Positions 52,991 through 62,241 are shown, counted from the stretch's first letter. The stretch: DNA of 64,000 bases from Sedimentisphaera salicampi (GCF_002117005.1 NZ_CP021023.1:744001-808000), one strand, 5' to 3'. Notes: a model not told the origin generated them from the letters alone. Numbers and translations: made by a program.

Positions 52991-53451
52991 AACGTTTTTT
53001 GATACTCTTCGATTTTGGCTTTTGGTAGTGAGTAATCTTTCCCTCCCTTCAGCACAAAAGTATATCCGGAAGGCTCGTCCACATTACTCTTTTCTTTTCT
53101 TATTCTTTTATGGTCTAATTTTCGGACAGGTTCCTGTCTGGTTTTCGGGCAGGTACCTGCCTGATTTTCGGACTGGTCGGATTTTCCTACCGGTCGGGTT
53201 TTCGGGCAGGTTTTGTAAATGTTTGACTTCCCGATACCCTGCTGCTGAACTTCCAGAAGCCCAGCGGATTCCAGCCGGTTTATGGAGCTGCAAACAGTTC
53301 CAGCGGCAAGCCCGCTTTTTTCCTGAAGCTTCCTCCTGCCCGGCCAAGCCTCGCCCTGATTTTCATAATTTTGGATAATCGCAAGGATTATCTTATCGCT
53401 TGCCCGCAGGTCTTTCCGTGCTGCTGTATCGGCATCCAATTTAAAGAACAT
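52942..53451 (-). pseudogene. HTH_36-type (replication-initiator-like) protein, C-terminus cut off by a repeat
   Basis: About 169 codons. The N-terminus (about 1-85) is a helix-turn-helix domain of the phage/plasmid type: SDKIILAIIQNYENQGEAWP and AAGTVCSSINRLESAGLLEV. A low-complexity stretch of repeated CPKTR/ENQ units follows (about 90-115), then PKAKIEEYQKTFKAVD, which in relatives leads into an R/W-rich final segment. Here it is replaced by YNPQITQRGF encoded by repeat copy C. So the gene is truncated and its product probably faulty. It is third in a tightly overlapping minus-strand cassette with a small protein and an excisionase-like gene. TTG at 53457 is an alternative start. Confidence 0.7.
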
Positions 53452-53611
53452 CTTCAATCCGCCTCCTTTTTATTCTCTGCTGTCTTTGCTGAAGCTCAGC
53501 ATTTGCAAAACAGAGGTTGAAATCGTATCTGTCTGGTGTTATCAGCCTGAATCGCTTTTGCCTCGCCTCCGCTGCCGCCTGAGCTCGGGGGCTCTTTTTA
53601 TTCCGCCTCAT
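53441..53611 (-). CDS. Small basic hypothetical protein of the mobile cassette
   Basis: 56 residues, very basic (MRRNKKSPRAQAAAEARQKR; RQQRIKRRR), not recognised. The ATG overlaps the TGA of the excisionase-like gene (ATGA), and its end overlaps the start of the HTH_36 gene by 11 bases, so the three genes form one translationally coupled unit. It has no membrane segment. Probably a DNA-binding accessory of an integrative element. Confidence 0.5.
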   Translation of the reverse strand: MRRNKKSPRAQAAAEARQKRFRLITPDRYDFNLCFANAELQQRQQRIKRRRIEDVL

Positions 53612-54012
53612 TTTCCACCTCGTGATTTGTATTGTCTCCACCGGTCGGCTGGGATAAACCCGCCGGCCTCAATGCTTGCCTCAAACCATCTTTCCAGTTC
53701 CGCTGCCGGAAAAAGCAGTTTGCGGCCTGCCCGCAGGGGACGAACGCCAATCCTGCCGTCTGAGAGCATTTCGTAGAATAGAGTTTTACCAACATTCAAT
53801 TTGGCTCGCACTTGCCCGCTTGTGAGCATTGCTGATTCAGCTTGCTTCGGTTTCACCTCCTTTCGCTTCGCTGCCATTTCAGCGAGGCTTGCTTTAACTG
53901 CCTCCAGTTCAAATTTGTATTTGCGTCCAATCCTGAGACAAGGAATCTTCCCCGCCTCTACTTGCTCTTTAATCCAGCTGAGCGGCAAGTCAAGCTCATT
54001 TGCAATTTGGTT
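53608..54012 (-). pseudogene. Excisionase-like double-HTH protein, 5' end severed by an IS
   Basis: About 130 codons remain. Two MerR/excisionase-type DNA-binding domains are visible: one with IANELDLPLSWIKEQVEAGK and CLRIGRKYKFELEAV, the second with TSGQVRAKLNVGKTLFYEML and VRPLRAGRKLLFPAAEL. Reading back, the frame meets TGA at the IS edge. Removing the IS restores seven codons, MKLKNIN, at 55526-55547 in frame. A TTG at 53986-53988 could restart translation but would lose part of the first helix. The protein would direct excision or transcription of an integrative element whose integrase is not in this window. Confidence 0.8.
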
Positions 54013-54013
54013 T

Positions 54014-55521
54014 CACAGCCATCCCATAGGTCCATAGATTTATCGTTGAGGGCTTGTTTATTGTATTAAAACGCCCTTTTCCTGAAGGATTTCAATCACC
54101 CCAGTTTGCATTTTTTTGGCTATTGTTCAATTGTCAGTTATTTGCTCAATACTGCCCACTCTTTTTTCACCTCTTTCTTTGCGTAAAATCTTGCTACATA
54201 TTAAAACCTGGCAAATAAGCCTGCTGAGGGCTTGCAACCATACGCGGTGAACCACGTGCTGTCCCACAGGCAGCCATAACGCTAAAAACATCCAGCCGGC
54301 TGAATAATACACCCCTCAGCAAAGTAAACAATCGACTGAATGTTCCTTTCCATTTGCCGAGGAAACCTATATACCGTATTAAAATATAAGCAAGCATTGC
54401 CGTCCATACTTGCCATAGAATCGCTTCTTGGCTATGCCCTAGGAAATCGCTTAGCTGCAAAGTCTGCTTTATTTGCTTGAAAAACACCTCTATGCCCCAT
54501 CGGCATTTATATAGGCCGCAGATACTGCTCGGCGCCCACTGAGTATTGTTAGTGATAAATTTCATAAGCTTTTTCTCGCCGTTAACTTCCACATAAGCCT
54601 TAACCAAACGGAGCTGCTTCGGGTAGGCCTCATAGCTTTTCGGCATTTCAAGTTCAATTAATGCATCGTATTGGATATCACCTTTTGGTTCTGTATTCTG
54701 TTTAACAAAACGATATTTCATATTGTCTTTGGCTCTGGTAACCCAGAATAATTCTCGCCTGTCAAGATCAGCCAGATGCTTAAAATCCACGTAAGCCTTG
54801 TCAAAAACCGCTATTTCGCCGCTTTTAAGGTTCTGACAGAGCTGATAAGCCTCTGTCGAATCATGGGTTGAGGCTTCTTTTACAATAGCAAATTGAGGCA
54901 GGAATGTCTGGAGATTAAGCTGCATGTGGCACTTTGCAGCGGCTTTGCGTCTGCGATGTTTAGCCCAGTCAATACAGTTGGCTACAAGCTGAATCGTTGT
55001 TGAATCAACCGCATATATTGCTCTCTTAAAACGCCTTGGAAGGCCGGAGTATTTATGACCTCTGCCAAAATTAGGATGCTGGGCTTGGATATGGGACAGC
55101 ACCTCCCAGAAGAGAGTCTCTGCCATACGAGGATCTCGAACCCTGTTTGCATGAGAAAGCCCATTCCTGCTTGGTGGGGTTGCACGGCGAATAGGAATCA
55201 AAGCTCCGGAATGATTACGCAATGTGTCGGCAACGTCGTTCAGCGAGAGGCTGTGAGCAATCTGGACATGAAGCATAGATACAATGTGAGACCAGCACGA
55301 AAATGTTCGTGATTGCTTGTCAATACCGTAAAACCGGGATAATTTTGAAACAAGATAAGCAGGAATATATTGGCATATCTGCTTGAGAACTGTATATTGA
55401 TGCTTAGCGGGTGTCATGAGTTACTCCTAATTTTTGGTTAGTTTGTTGAAATTAGTGTAACTCATACCCCGCTATTTTCAAAGAAACATCTTATATTTTG
55501 TTCTTCTATGGGATGGCTGTG
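54014..55521 (-). mobile_element. IS4-family insertion sequence, copy 2 (1508 bp)
   Basis: Same length, same 16-base terminal inverted repeats and apparently identical sequence to the copy at 10756-12263. Flanked by the 9-base direct repeat ATTTGGTTT (54005-54013 and 55522-55530). It lies between codons 7 and 10 of the excisionase-like gene, again with transposase and target gene in the same direction. Here the IS-derived ATG runs into a TGA at the junction, so no fusion is possible. Confidence 0.97.
54194..55417 (-). CDS. IS4-family DDE transposase (copy 2)
   Basis: 407 residues, identical in translation to the copy at 10936-12159. AVDSTTIQL, VFDKAYVDF and the YREK signature YKCRWGIEVFFKQIK are all intact. 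The identity of both the gene and the non-coding ends of the two copies indicates that one transposed from the other (or both from a third) very recently, before any mutation accumulated. Confidence 0.97.
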   Translation of the reverse strand: MTPAKHQYTVLKQICQYIPAYLVSKLSRFYGIDKQSRTFSCWSHIVSMLHVQIAHSLSLNDVADTLRNHSGALIPIRRATPPSRNGLSHANRVRDPRMAETLFWEVLSHIQAQHPNFGRGHKYSGLPRRFKRAIYAVDSTTIQLVANCIDWAKHRRRKAAAKCHMQLNLQTFLPQFAIVKEASTHDSTEAYQLCQNLKSGEIAVFDKAYVDFKHLADLDRRELFWVTRAKDNMKYRFVKQNTEPKGDIQYDALIELEMPKSYEAYPKQLRLVKAYVEVNGEKKLMKFITNNTQWAPSSICGLYKCRWGIEVFFKQIKQTLQLSDFLGHSQEAILWQVWTAMLAYILIRYIGFLGKWKGTFSRLFTLLRGVLFSRLDVFSVMAACGTARGSPRMVASPQQAYLPGFNM

Positions 55522-55525
55522 ATTT

Positions 55526-55579
55526 GGTTTATGTTTTTCAGTTTCATAATACCCAAAGTTTAACAACTGCTTTGGGTAT
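55526..55579 (-). promoter_or_regulatory. Severed start of the excisionase-like gene and a 10-base inverted repeat
   Basis: The original ATG is at 55545-55547. Just upstream are perfect inverted repeats ATACCCAAAG (55549-55558) and CTTTGGGTAT (55570-55579), separated by 11 bases. Placed over the ribosome site of an excisionase-type gene, they could be an operator for autoregulation, or a hairpin closing off translation. Upstream, G/T-rich TGGGG units and AT-rich DNA to 55719 show no gene. Confidence 0.55.
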
Positions 55580-55719
55580 CAAGTGGGGTGTTAGGTGGGG
55601 TTTTTGGTGGGATTGCGGGGTTTTTTATTTTTTCAGCGAATAAAAGCCTTTATTGCTGTCCTGCTCTATCAATTCCCAAGCCCGGAATTTTAATAGGGAC
55701 AGTTACCCATTTATTGATG

Positions 55720-56290
55720 CGTGGCTCGGTTTAAATATCTCGTTTTGTGAAGTCGCTGCGAAATACTAACGACAATCAGAGCCGTGCGTGGAGTCCGCCG
55801 GAGGCGGACGGAGCAAACGGATAGATTCTTGGCTCGTGGCGAGTGGCTGAGCTGCAAGTCCGCCTGCGGCGGATTGCTCGTGGCAAAATCATTAGTGAAA
55901 AATTAGTGTTGATTAGTGGCTGAAAAATTTTCTCCCCGCCTTTTCCTATATTAAATATTTATCCTGTGAATCCTGTAAATCCTGTCAAAAAAAAAATCTC
56001 CCCTCTGTGCCCCTCTGTGTGCCTCTGTGGTTAATATATATCTTTTCTCTCCATACTGCTGTCCACTTATTTCGCCCCGCCTGCGGCGGGCCTACATGCG
56101 TGGCTCGGTTTAAATATCTCGTTTTGTGAAATCGCTGCGAAATACTAACGACAATCAGAGCCGCACGTGGAGTCCGCCGAAGGCGAAGAGCCTGTCCGCC
56201 GAAGGCGGAAAGCAAGCGGATAGATTCGTGGCTCGTGGCTCTTTGCAAAATCATTAGTGGAAAATCAGAATAGATTAGTGAGTGGACGAG
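55720..56290 (+). repeat. Dispersed mosaic repeat, copy E, with an internal direct repeat
   Basis: A ~100-base block beginning TGCGTGGCTCGGTTTAAAT occurs at about 55718 and again at about 56096, and once inside the MITE-like element at 20379-20793. CCGCCGGAGGCGG-type palindromes punctuate it, and 55870-55990 is the inverted counterpart of a part of copy B (around 39050-39150). No gene is present between 55580 and 56591; the last 300 bases are AT-rich without a recognised feature. Confidence 0.75.
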
Positions 56291-56591
56291 GTGGACTCGG
56301 TCGGCTGGCACTGCTGTGTATCAATGGCTTTTTTGCCTGCACAGACCAACACAGGCTTCTACGGACTCCCGCTTATTCCCCGCAGAGAGTTCGTGAGTGT
56401 CTGTGAACATTTTTCCAGCTTCTGCCTGCTCAACATAGGTCAATCCTTGAGCTGCAAACAGAATAGCTGAAAGATAAAAAATTGTTGGCTTAAAAAGGGG
56501 TAAAACATATAATAACCGCCTCGTTAATATACCTTGGCAACATAATCAGGATTGAGCGAGCTGAAATAATTCTTTTTAAATTTGGTAATTT

Positions 56592-57581
56592 ATGACCACC
56601 TACGTTATCAGAAGAATTCTGCTTATGATTCCGACACTCATCGGGATCACCGTTCTGGTGTTTGCTATAAGCAGGCTTGCCCCGGGCGATCCTATCGCTA
56701 TGCAGATGGGGCTGGATCAGGGTATTCAGAGCGGGCAGAATCAGGCGGCAAGGCAGGCCCAGCTTGAGCTTTACGGCCTCGATAAGCCCGAACCCGTGCA
56801 ATACTTTATCTGGCTTAAGAATATCGTTCAGCTCAATTTCGGGCAGTCTTTCAAGCATCACCGCCCTGTTATAGAGCTTATAGCCAAGCGACTCCCCATC
56901 ACCCTCACGCTCAATCTCACCGCCTTTACAATAATTTACCTAGTGGCTCTGCCTCTGGGCACACTGTCAGCTCTGAGGCACAACAGATTTACGGACAGGG
57001 CGATTTCTGTAGTACTGTTTATTCTTTGGTCTCTCCCGATAATGTGGGTGGGGCAGATGCTCATAGGCTATTTCTCCAACCCCGACTTCTTCAACTGGTT
57101 CCCTTCTTCTGGGATAAACAGCAACAACTCAGATAAAATGCCGTTCCTCGTATGGCTTAAAGACCGCATCTGGCATCTGGTTCTGCCGGTGCTTTGCATC
57201 ACCTTCAACGGCTTTACCTACCTAACCAAGATCGTACGGGCGAGTATGCTCGATAACCTCAGGATGGATTACGTTCGCACAGCAAGAGCCAAGGGGCTTG
57301 CTGAGAAAACAGTAATCTTCCGACATGCATTCAGGAACAGCATAATTCCGGTAATCACGGTTCTGGCAACCCTTCTGCCGGCCATGATTGCCGGTTCTGT
57401 AATCATTGAAAAGCTGTTCTCCATCCCCGGGATGGGGCTTCTGGCATTCGAGGCGATAACAACAAGGGATTATAATGTAGTGATGGCAGTGGCCACGATT
57501 TCGGGAGTGCTGAATCTTGCAGGGCTTCTGCTGGCCGATATATGCTACGCAATAGCTGACCCGAGGATATCTTACGACTGA
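56592..57581 (+). CDS. Oligopeptide-type ABC transporter permease (DppB/OppB family)
   Basis: 329 residues, six transmembrane helices. The N-terminus TYVIRRILLMIPTLIGITVL and APGDPI are characteristic of DppB/OppB. The EAA loop, contacting the ATPase, reads MDYVRTARAKGLAEKTVIFRH, followed by RNSIIPVITVLATLLPAMIA. It forms the membrane channel with the next gene product; the genes overlap by one base (TGATG). The binding protein and ATPases are not adjacent. Substrate may be peptides or, as in some Planctomycetes and Thermotogae relatives, oligosaccharides (uncertain). Confidence 0.93.
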   Translation: MTTYVIRRILLMIPTLIGITVLVFAISRLAPGDPIAMQMGLDQGIQSGQNQAARQAQLELYGLDKPEPVQYFIWLKNIVQLNFGQSFKHHRPVIELIAKRLPITLTLNLTAFTIIYLVALPLGTLSALRHNRFTDRAISVVLFILWSLPIMWVGQMLIGYFSNPDFFNWFPSSGINSNNSDKMPFLVWLKDRIWHLVLPVLCITFNGFTYLTKIVRASMLDNLRMDYVRTARAKGLAEKTVIFRHAFRNSIIPVITVLATLLPAMIAGSVIIEKLFSIPGMGLLAFEAITTRDYNVVMAVATISGVLNLAGLLLADICYAIADPRISYD

Positions 57582-58786
57582 TGGTAAACGAAAGTATCAA
57601 TAATAAAAGAAACTGGGGAAAAACCTTCGGACAGCTCACTTGGGAGCAGTTCCGGAAGAACAGGCTTAATATAGTTTGCCTCGGCTTTATTATACTGCTC
57701 TTTGTGATAGCGGTTTTTGCGCCCTTTATTGCCAACAGCAAACCCTATTTCGCAGTGATCAAAGGGGAGCTGAGCTTTCCGCTTTTCTCCGCTTTGGACA
57801 GCTCAGACTACAGCGTGTTATTTGCTGCGGCCTGCTGCATAGGGCTCATTTTCAAGATCAAATCCAACACCAAAAAATACACGCCCTCTGTGCGCGGGGA
57901 AATCTTCCTCAGGCAGCTTATGATCACTGCCGGAATAATACTGGCAGGGGTGATATTTTTCAAAGCTGTTATCCCAACCTACAACAGCACCGTTAATTAC
58001 AAGCAGCTTGTGCAGGAGTCTGAAGAGAACTGGGCAGTATTTCCTCCCGTTCCATACAGCTACGCAGAAACGAGCCTTGAGGATAAGTATCAGCCGCCAT
58101 CTCAAAAGCACCTTCTCGGGACAGATGATGTGGGCTCGGATGTGCTGGCAAGGCTTATACACGGCTCGAGGATCTCGCTGTCTGTGGGGTTTGTGGCGGT
58201 AGGTATCTCTACAACTATAGGCGTGCTGATAGGGTCTGTTATTGGATTCTTCGGAGGTATCGTTGATTTTATAGGAATGCGTTTTATTGAGATTATGATG
58301 GCGATCCCCGCCTTCTTTTTGATCCTCACGATTATAGCTTTCTTCGGCAAGAGCCTCTTCAATATTATGATAATTATCGGCATAACAAGCTGGACAGGCA
58401 ACGCCAGATTCATCCGTGCAGAATTCCTCAAGCTCAGAAAGCAGGATTTTGTGGATGCGGCAAGGGCTCTCGGCCTGCCTACAAGCAGCATTATCTTCAA
58501 GCATATCCTGCCCAACGGCGTAGCGCCGGTATTGGTGAACGCCACATTCGGGATCGCAGGAGCGATCTTTATCGAGGCGGCTCTGAGCTTCCTTGGGTTC
58601 GGGATTGTGCCGCCGAAGCCGAGCTGGGGACAAATGCTCAGCCTCGGAGTTAATTCTTCCGGCGAGTTTATATGGTGGATGACGCTCTTCCCCGGACTGG
58701 CCATAATATTCACCGTAATGGCATACAACCTCGTGGGCGAAGGCCTGCGCGACGCAATAGACCCGAAACTCAGAAAAGCCGCATAA
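57581..58786 (+). CDS. Oligopeptide-type ABC transporter permease (DppC/OppC family), enlarged
   Basis: 401 residues, about 100 more than usual. The N-terminal WEQFRKNRLNIVCLGFIILL is the OppC-N segment; residues about 60-160 form an unusual insert with two further hydrophobic segments (VLFAAACCIGLIF and LMITAGIILAGVIFF). The canonical core begins at HLLGTDDVGSDVLARLIHG and has the EAA loop QDFVDAARALGLPTSSIIFKH and ALSFLGFGIVPPKPSWGQML. It pairs with the DppB-like protein and is translationally coupled to it. The insert may reflect a special partner or a periplasmic domain. No further transporter gene follows; 58787-58931 has none. Confidence 0.92.
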   Translation: MVNESINNKRNWGKTFGQLTWEQFRKNRLNIVCLGFIILLFVIAVFAPFIANSKPYFAVIKGELSFPLFSALDSSDYSVLFAAACCIGLIFKIKSNTKKYTPSVRGEIFLRQLMITAGIILAGVIFFKAVIPTYNSTVNYKQLVQESEENWAVFPPVPYSYAETSLEDKYQPPSQKHLLGTDDVGSDVLARLIHGSRISLSVGFVAVGISTTIGVLIGSVIGFFGGIVDFIGMRFIEIMMAIPAFFLILTIIAFFGKSLFNIMIIIGITSWTGNARFIRAEFLKLRKQDFVDAARALGLPTSSIIFKHILPNGVAPVLVNATFGIAGAIFIEAALSFLGFGIVPPKPSWGQMLSLGVNSSGEFIWWMTLFPGLAIIFTVMAYNLVGEGLRDAIDPKLRKAA

Positions 58787-58931
58787 AGCCGCAGCAGCAG
58801 AAATGTCTCACTGCGAAAAATTACTCAGAACCGCCCCCCTGCTTAGGACAGTGCCCTGATTAGCTTATTTTCCCCGCACGATACTTTGTATTGGCAAATT
58901 ATTACGTGCGAGCCCTGCAATGTTCTTTGCT

Positions 58932-60437
58932 TTATTCGGCAGTAAACCAATTTTCGGTTAATATCGCATAATCGAGAATATCAACGTAATCATCAAAGTT
59001 TGAATCTGCTTCAAGCCGGGTTTGTGCCGGCTGAGCTTGAAGCCACTGCTCTGCCATAATCAATATATCATTCTGGCCGACGTATCCGTCATAGTTGCAG
59101 TCGCCGGGGAGATATTCCCAGTAAAAATTGGGATATTCGCCCGCATGCTGATACCAGAGATCCATCTTCCCGTTATTATCCTCGTTCACATAATCCCAGC
59201 CGGCATCTGTAAACGTGCTCAGAGTCTGCATCTGGGCTGTAGTAAGCCCTGCTCCTCCTGCGCTGGAATCCATTCCGCTGGATTCAGTGTCCCAGAAACA
59301 ACTGGAGGTTGTGCCTTGATAATCATCTCCACACAGGCCGCCTACCTCCCAATCTCCCGAAACAGAGCCGGTTGAATAGCAGTTGGTTAAACAGATTTCC
59401 TTAAAAAAGCCGCACAGACCGCCAACATTTTGTTCTCCCGAAACAGATCCGGCTGCATAACAGTTTTCAACAATGCTCTGAGTAAAGCCGCATAAGCCCC
59501 CTACATTTTGATCACCAGAAACAGACCCTGCAGCAAAGCATTTCCTGATTGTACCGCTTTCATTATATCCGCACAAACCGCCAAGATACTCTTCTGCCAA
59601 AACTGAACCTGATGCCCAGCAGTTTTCAATTGTTCCTTTCCAATGATGTCCGCAAAGACCTCCGACATAACTTGAGTTAGCCCCGCATGAGACTGATACA
59701 GCTGCATAGCAGTGTTCTATTGTGCCGGAATTCATACCGCATAATCCGCCAACATGCATTAAATCACTGTCTCCGGAAACAGAGCCTTCTGCATGTGAGT
59801 TTGCAATTATGCCGCTATCATTATATCCGCAAAGACCGCCGAGCCGCCAATTACTTCCAGAAACCTCTACTGCGGCATAGCAGTTCTCAATTGTGCCGCT
59901 ATCATTAGTTCCGCATAATCCACCGAGGTACTCCTGCCCCGAAATATAACCCGAGGCATAGGAGCCTTTGATTTCGCTTTCAAAGTTGACCCCGCAAATA
60001 AGGCCTATATGACTCGAGTCCTCGCCGCCGTCTATATCAGCATTCTCCATGCCGAGATCCAGTACTTCGCCTCCATCAATTTTTCCGAAAAGACCTAAAA
60101 AACTCGGGTAATTCCCCGTTACACCTGCAGCATCAACGTTTAGATTCAAAATCTTATATCCTGCCCCGCAGAATGACCCTGAAAAAGGGCTGTCGGAGAA
60201 ATAAATATTGCTGTAATCAAGATCCGGTGCTATAACGGCGCGTTGGTATGTCCTGCCGGTTAAGTCAATGTCATTGATTAAGATGTAATTGGCAGATAGA
60301 TCGCTGTTCACCGCTTCAAGATGGTCTGGAGTCGAAATCTGGTATGGGCTGCTTTCAGTTCCATCGCCCCCTGCAAAACCAAATACGAACGCTGGAATAA
60401 TAAGTGATGCCAGAATTGATAACCTGAGGTAACACAT
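58932..60437 (-). CDS. Secreted GLUG-repeat protein with dockerin-like tail (tandem copy 2)
   Basis: About 501 residues. Signal peptide ending near GFAGGDGTESSPYQIST, then about nine GLUG units (about 130-365; for example GGLCGYNESGTIRKCFAAGS), FWDTESSGMDSS, and a C-terminal module with two calcium-type loops (DCNYDGYVGQND and DSNFDDYVDILD), a dockerin-like pair. The start MCYLRLSILAS is chosen because GGGGAG lies 6 bases upstream; the frame continues to 60518 through sequence conserved with the next paralogue. No enzyme residues are seen; a beta-helical adhesive or display role is likely. The downstream neighbour in transcription is none; a copy of the same gene lies directly upstream. Confidence 0.82.
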   Translation of the reverse strand: MCYLRLSILASLIIPAFVFGFAGGDGTESSPYQISTPDHLEAVNSDLSANYILINDIDLTGRTYQRAVIAPDLDYSNIYFSDSPFSGSFCGAGYKILNLNVDAAGVTGNYPSFLGLFGKIDGGEVLDLGMENADIDGGEDSSHIGLICGVNFESEIKGSYASGYISGQEYLGGLCGTNDSGTIENCYAAVEVSGSNWRLGGLCGYNDSGIIANSHAEGSVSGDSDLMHVGGLCGMNSGTIEHCYAAVSVSCGANSSYVGGLCGHHWKGTIENCWASGSVLAEEYLGGLCGYNESGTIRKCFAAGSVSGDQNVGGLCGFTQSIVENCYAAGSVSGEQNVGGLCGFFKEICLTNCYSTGSVSGDWEVGGLCGDDYQGTTSSCFWDTESSGMDSSAGGAGLTTAQMQTLSTFTDAGWDYVNEDNNGKMDLWYQHAGEYPNFYWEYLPGDCNYDGYVGQNDILIMAEQWLQAQPAQTRLEADSNFDDYVDILDYAILTENWFTAE

Positions 60438-60573
60438 GTTTTTCTCCCCTGTAATAATACTTACTTTTATCCGAAGCTTACTTACTTTCTTATTTCCAAT
60501 CGGCTTTGACCCTATCAAATTTCAAAAGAGGTTTCAAGAAAAATAATTAAAAAAATTATGTAAAACCCTGCTG

Positions 60574-62061
60574 CTAATTTGCATCAAGCCAATTCTCAAA
60601 AAATATAGAATAATCGAGAATATCAACGTAATCATCAAAGTTTAGATCTGCTTCCAAGCGATTATATCTGTCAGAATAATCAAGCCACTGCTCTGCCATA
60701 ATCAATATATCATTCTGGCCGACGTACCCGTCATAGTTGCAGTCGCCTGGAATTGCCTGCCAGAAAAGCTTCGGGTAATCGTCCGGATTTTGATACCATA
60801 AATCTATCATTCCGTTCGTATCCTCGTTCACATAATCCCAGCCGGCATCTGTAAACGTGATTTGTCTGTGCATTGCAAAAGTCGTAATACCTGTTCCCTC
60901 AGCGCTTGAATATAGTCCGCTGGTCAAAATATCCCAGAAACAGTTTTCAATTACCCCGCTATCATTATAATTAAGACCGCATATCCCGCCAATATTATTA
61001 TCCCCCGAAACAGTTCCCGTGGCATAGCAGTTTTTGATTGAACCGTAGTAATTATTCCCGCAGATTCCACCGATATTATCCGACTCGCTGCCACCAGAGA
61101 CAGAGCCTGTGGCATAGGAATTTTCAATTTTGTAAGTACTCCTTCCGCACAAACCGCCAAGATTATCGGCATAAGAATCATCCCCTCCAGAAACAGAGCC
61201 TGTGGCATAGCATCTTTTTACTGAGCCATTATTATTCCCGCACAAACCTCCGAGGATATCATGTCCTGAAACAGAGACATCGGCATAAGAGTTTTCAATA
61301 GCAGCCTGATTAGAATTTAATCCGCACAGTCCGCCGATATGGCTGGAATTTTCTCCGCCCGAAACAGTGCCGTTCGCACAGCAGTTCGTGATTTTTCCGT
61401 AATTATCGTAATTGTACCCGCATAGACCGCCGATTCTGCTAGATTCATCGCCGCCAAAAACAGCTACATTCGAACAGCAGTTTGTAATTGAACCTGTGTA
61501 ATTAACTCCGCAAAAACCGCCAAAATCCTGAGATTCATCGCCGCCTGAAACAGTTCCATTTGCATAGCAGTCTGTTATTCTGCTATCGTAATTCCAGCCG
61601 CACATACCGCCTATATATCGTGAATCATCCCCGCCTTCTATATCAACGCCCTCAATTCCAAGATTTTTTATTTCCGCACCATCAGTTCTACCGAAAAGTC
61701 CGAGATGGCCAGGATAATCCCCTTCCGAAAGCGAGGAGTCAATGTTCAAATTAAGGACCCGAAAGCCTGCCCCGTCAAATGTACCTGAGAAACGAGTGCC
61801 ATCGAACTCATATTTGTAATAACCGTTACCATCGCTGTAATCTGTATCGGGAGCAATTACGGCACGCTCGTAAGATCTCCCGGAAAGATTTATGTCATTT
61901 GTCATAACATAATGGGCTGCAGGATCATCATTCACCGCTTCAAGATGGTCTGGAGTCGAAATCTGGTATGGGCTGCTTTCAGTTCCATCGCCCCCTGCAA
62001 AACCAAATACAAGCGAGGGAATGATAATCGATGCCAGAATTGATAATCTGAGGTAACACAT
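60574..62061 (-). CDS. Secreted GLUG-repeat protein with dockerin-like tail (tandem copy 1)
   Basis: About 495 residues, paralogue of the 58932-60437 protein with the same layout: signal peptide, header GFAGGDGTESSPYQIST, about eight GLUG units (for example GGICGNNYYGSIKNCYATGT), a final FWDILTSG, and two calcium-type loops (DCNYDGYVGQND and DLNFDDYVDILD). The signal peptide, first ~45 residues, C-terminal module and ~120 upstream bases are nearly the same in both, while the GLUG core has diverged and differs in repeat number. The same ribosome site GGGGAG precedes MCYLRLSIL. Each copy has its own promoter region, so expression may be separate. Confidence 0.82.
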   Translation of the reverse strand: MCYLRLSILASIIIPSLVFGFAGGDGTESSPYQISTPDHLEAVNDDPAAHYVMTNDINLSGRSYERAVIAPDTDYSDGNGYYKYEFDGTRFSGTFDGAGFRVLNLNIDSSLSEGDYPGHLGLFGRTDGAEIKNLGIEGVDIEGGDDSRYIGGMCGWNYDSRITDCYANGTVSGGDESQDFGGFCGVNYTGSITNCCSNVAVFGGDESSRIGGLCGYNYDNYGKITNCCANGTVSGGENSSHIGGLCGLNSNQAAIENSYADVSVSGHDILGGLCGNNNGSVKRCYATGSVSGGDDSYADNLGGLCGRSTYKIENSYATGSVSGGSESDNIGGICGNNYYGSIKNCYATGTVSGDNNIGGICGLNYNDSGVIENCFWDILTSGLYSSAEGTGITTFAMHRQITFTDAGWDYVNEDTNGMIDLWYQNPDDYPKLFWQAIPGDCNYDGYVGQNDILIMAEQWLDYSDRYNRLEADLNFDDYVDILDYSIFFENWLDAN

Positions 62062-62241
62062 GTTTTTCTCCCCTGTAATAATACTTACTTTTATCCGAAG
62101 CTTACTTACTTTCTTATTTCCAATCGGCTTTGAGCCTATCAAATTTCAAAAGCGGTTTCAAGAAGAAAAAAAAAATTTTCGTTGAACGTGTGAGCGGTAA
62201 TGCCACTGCTAAATGTTTTGTTTTTTGGGCAGCTATAAATT

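Noticed and set aside
57818-58728. Long minus-strand frames (271 and 208 codons) across the DppC-like gene
   Set aside because: Antisense shadows of a conserved permease with intact EAA loop; no ribosome site or domain.
58932-62061. Regularly spaced similar DNA segments that could suggest a CRISPR or satellite array
   Set aside because: The periodicity follows the GLUG protein repeat in the coding frame, with varied DNA between units; no short palindromic repeat with unique spacers is present anywhere in the window.
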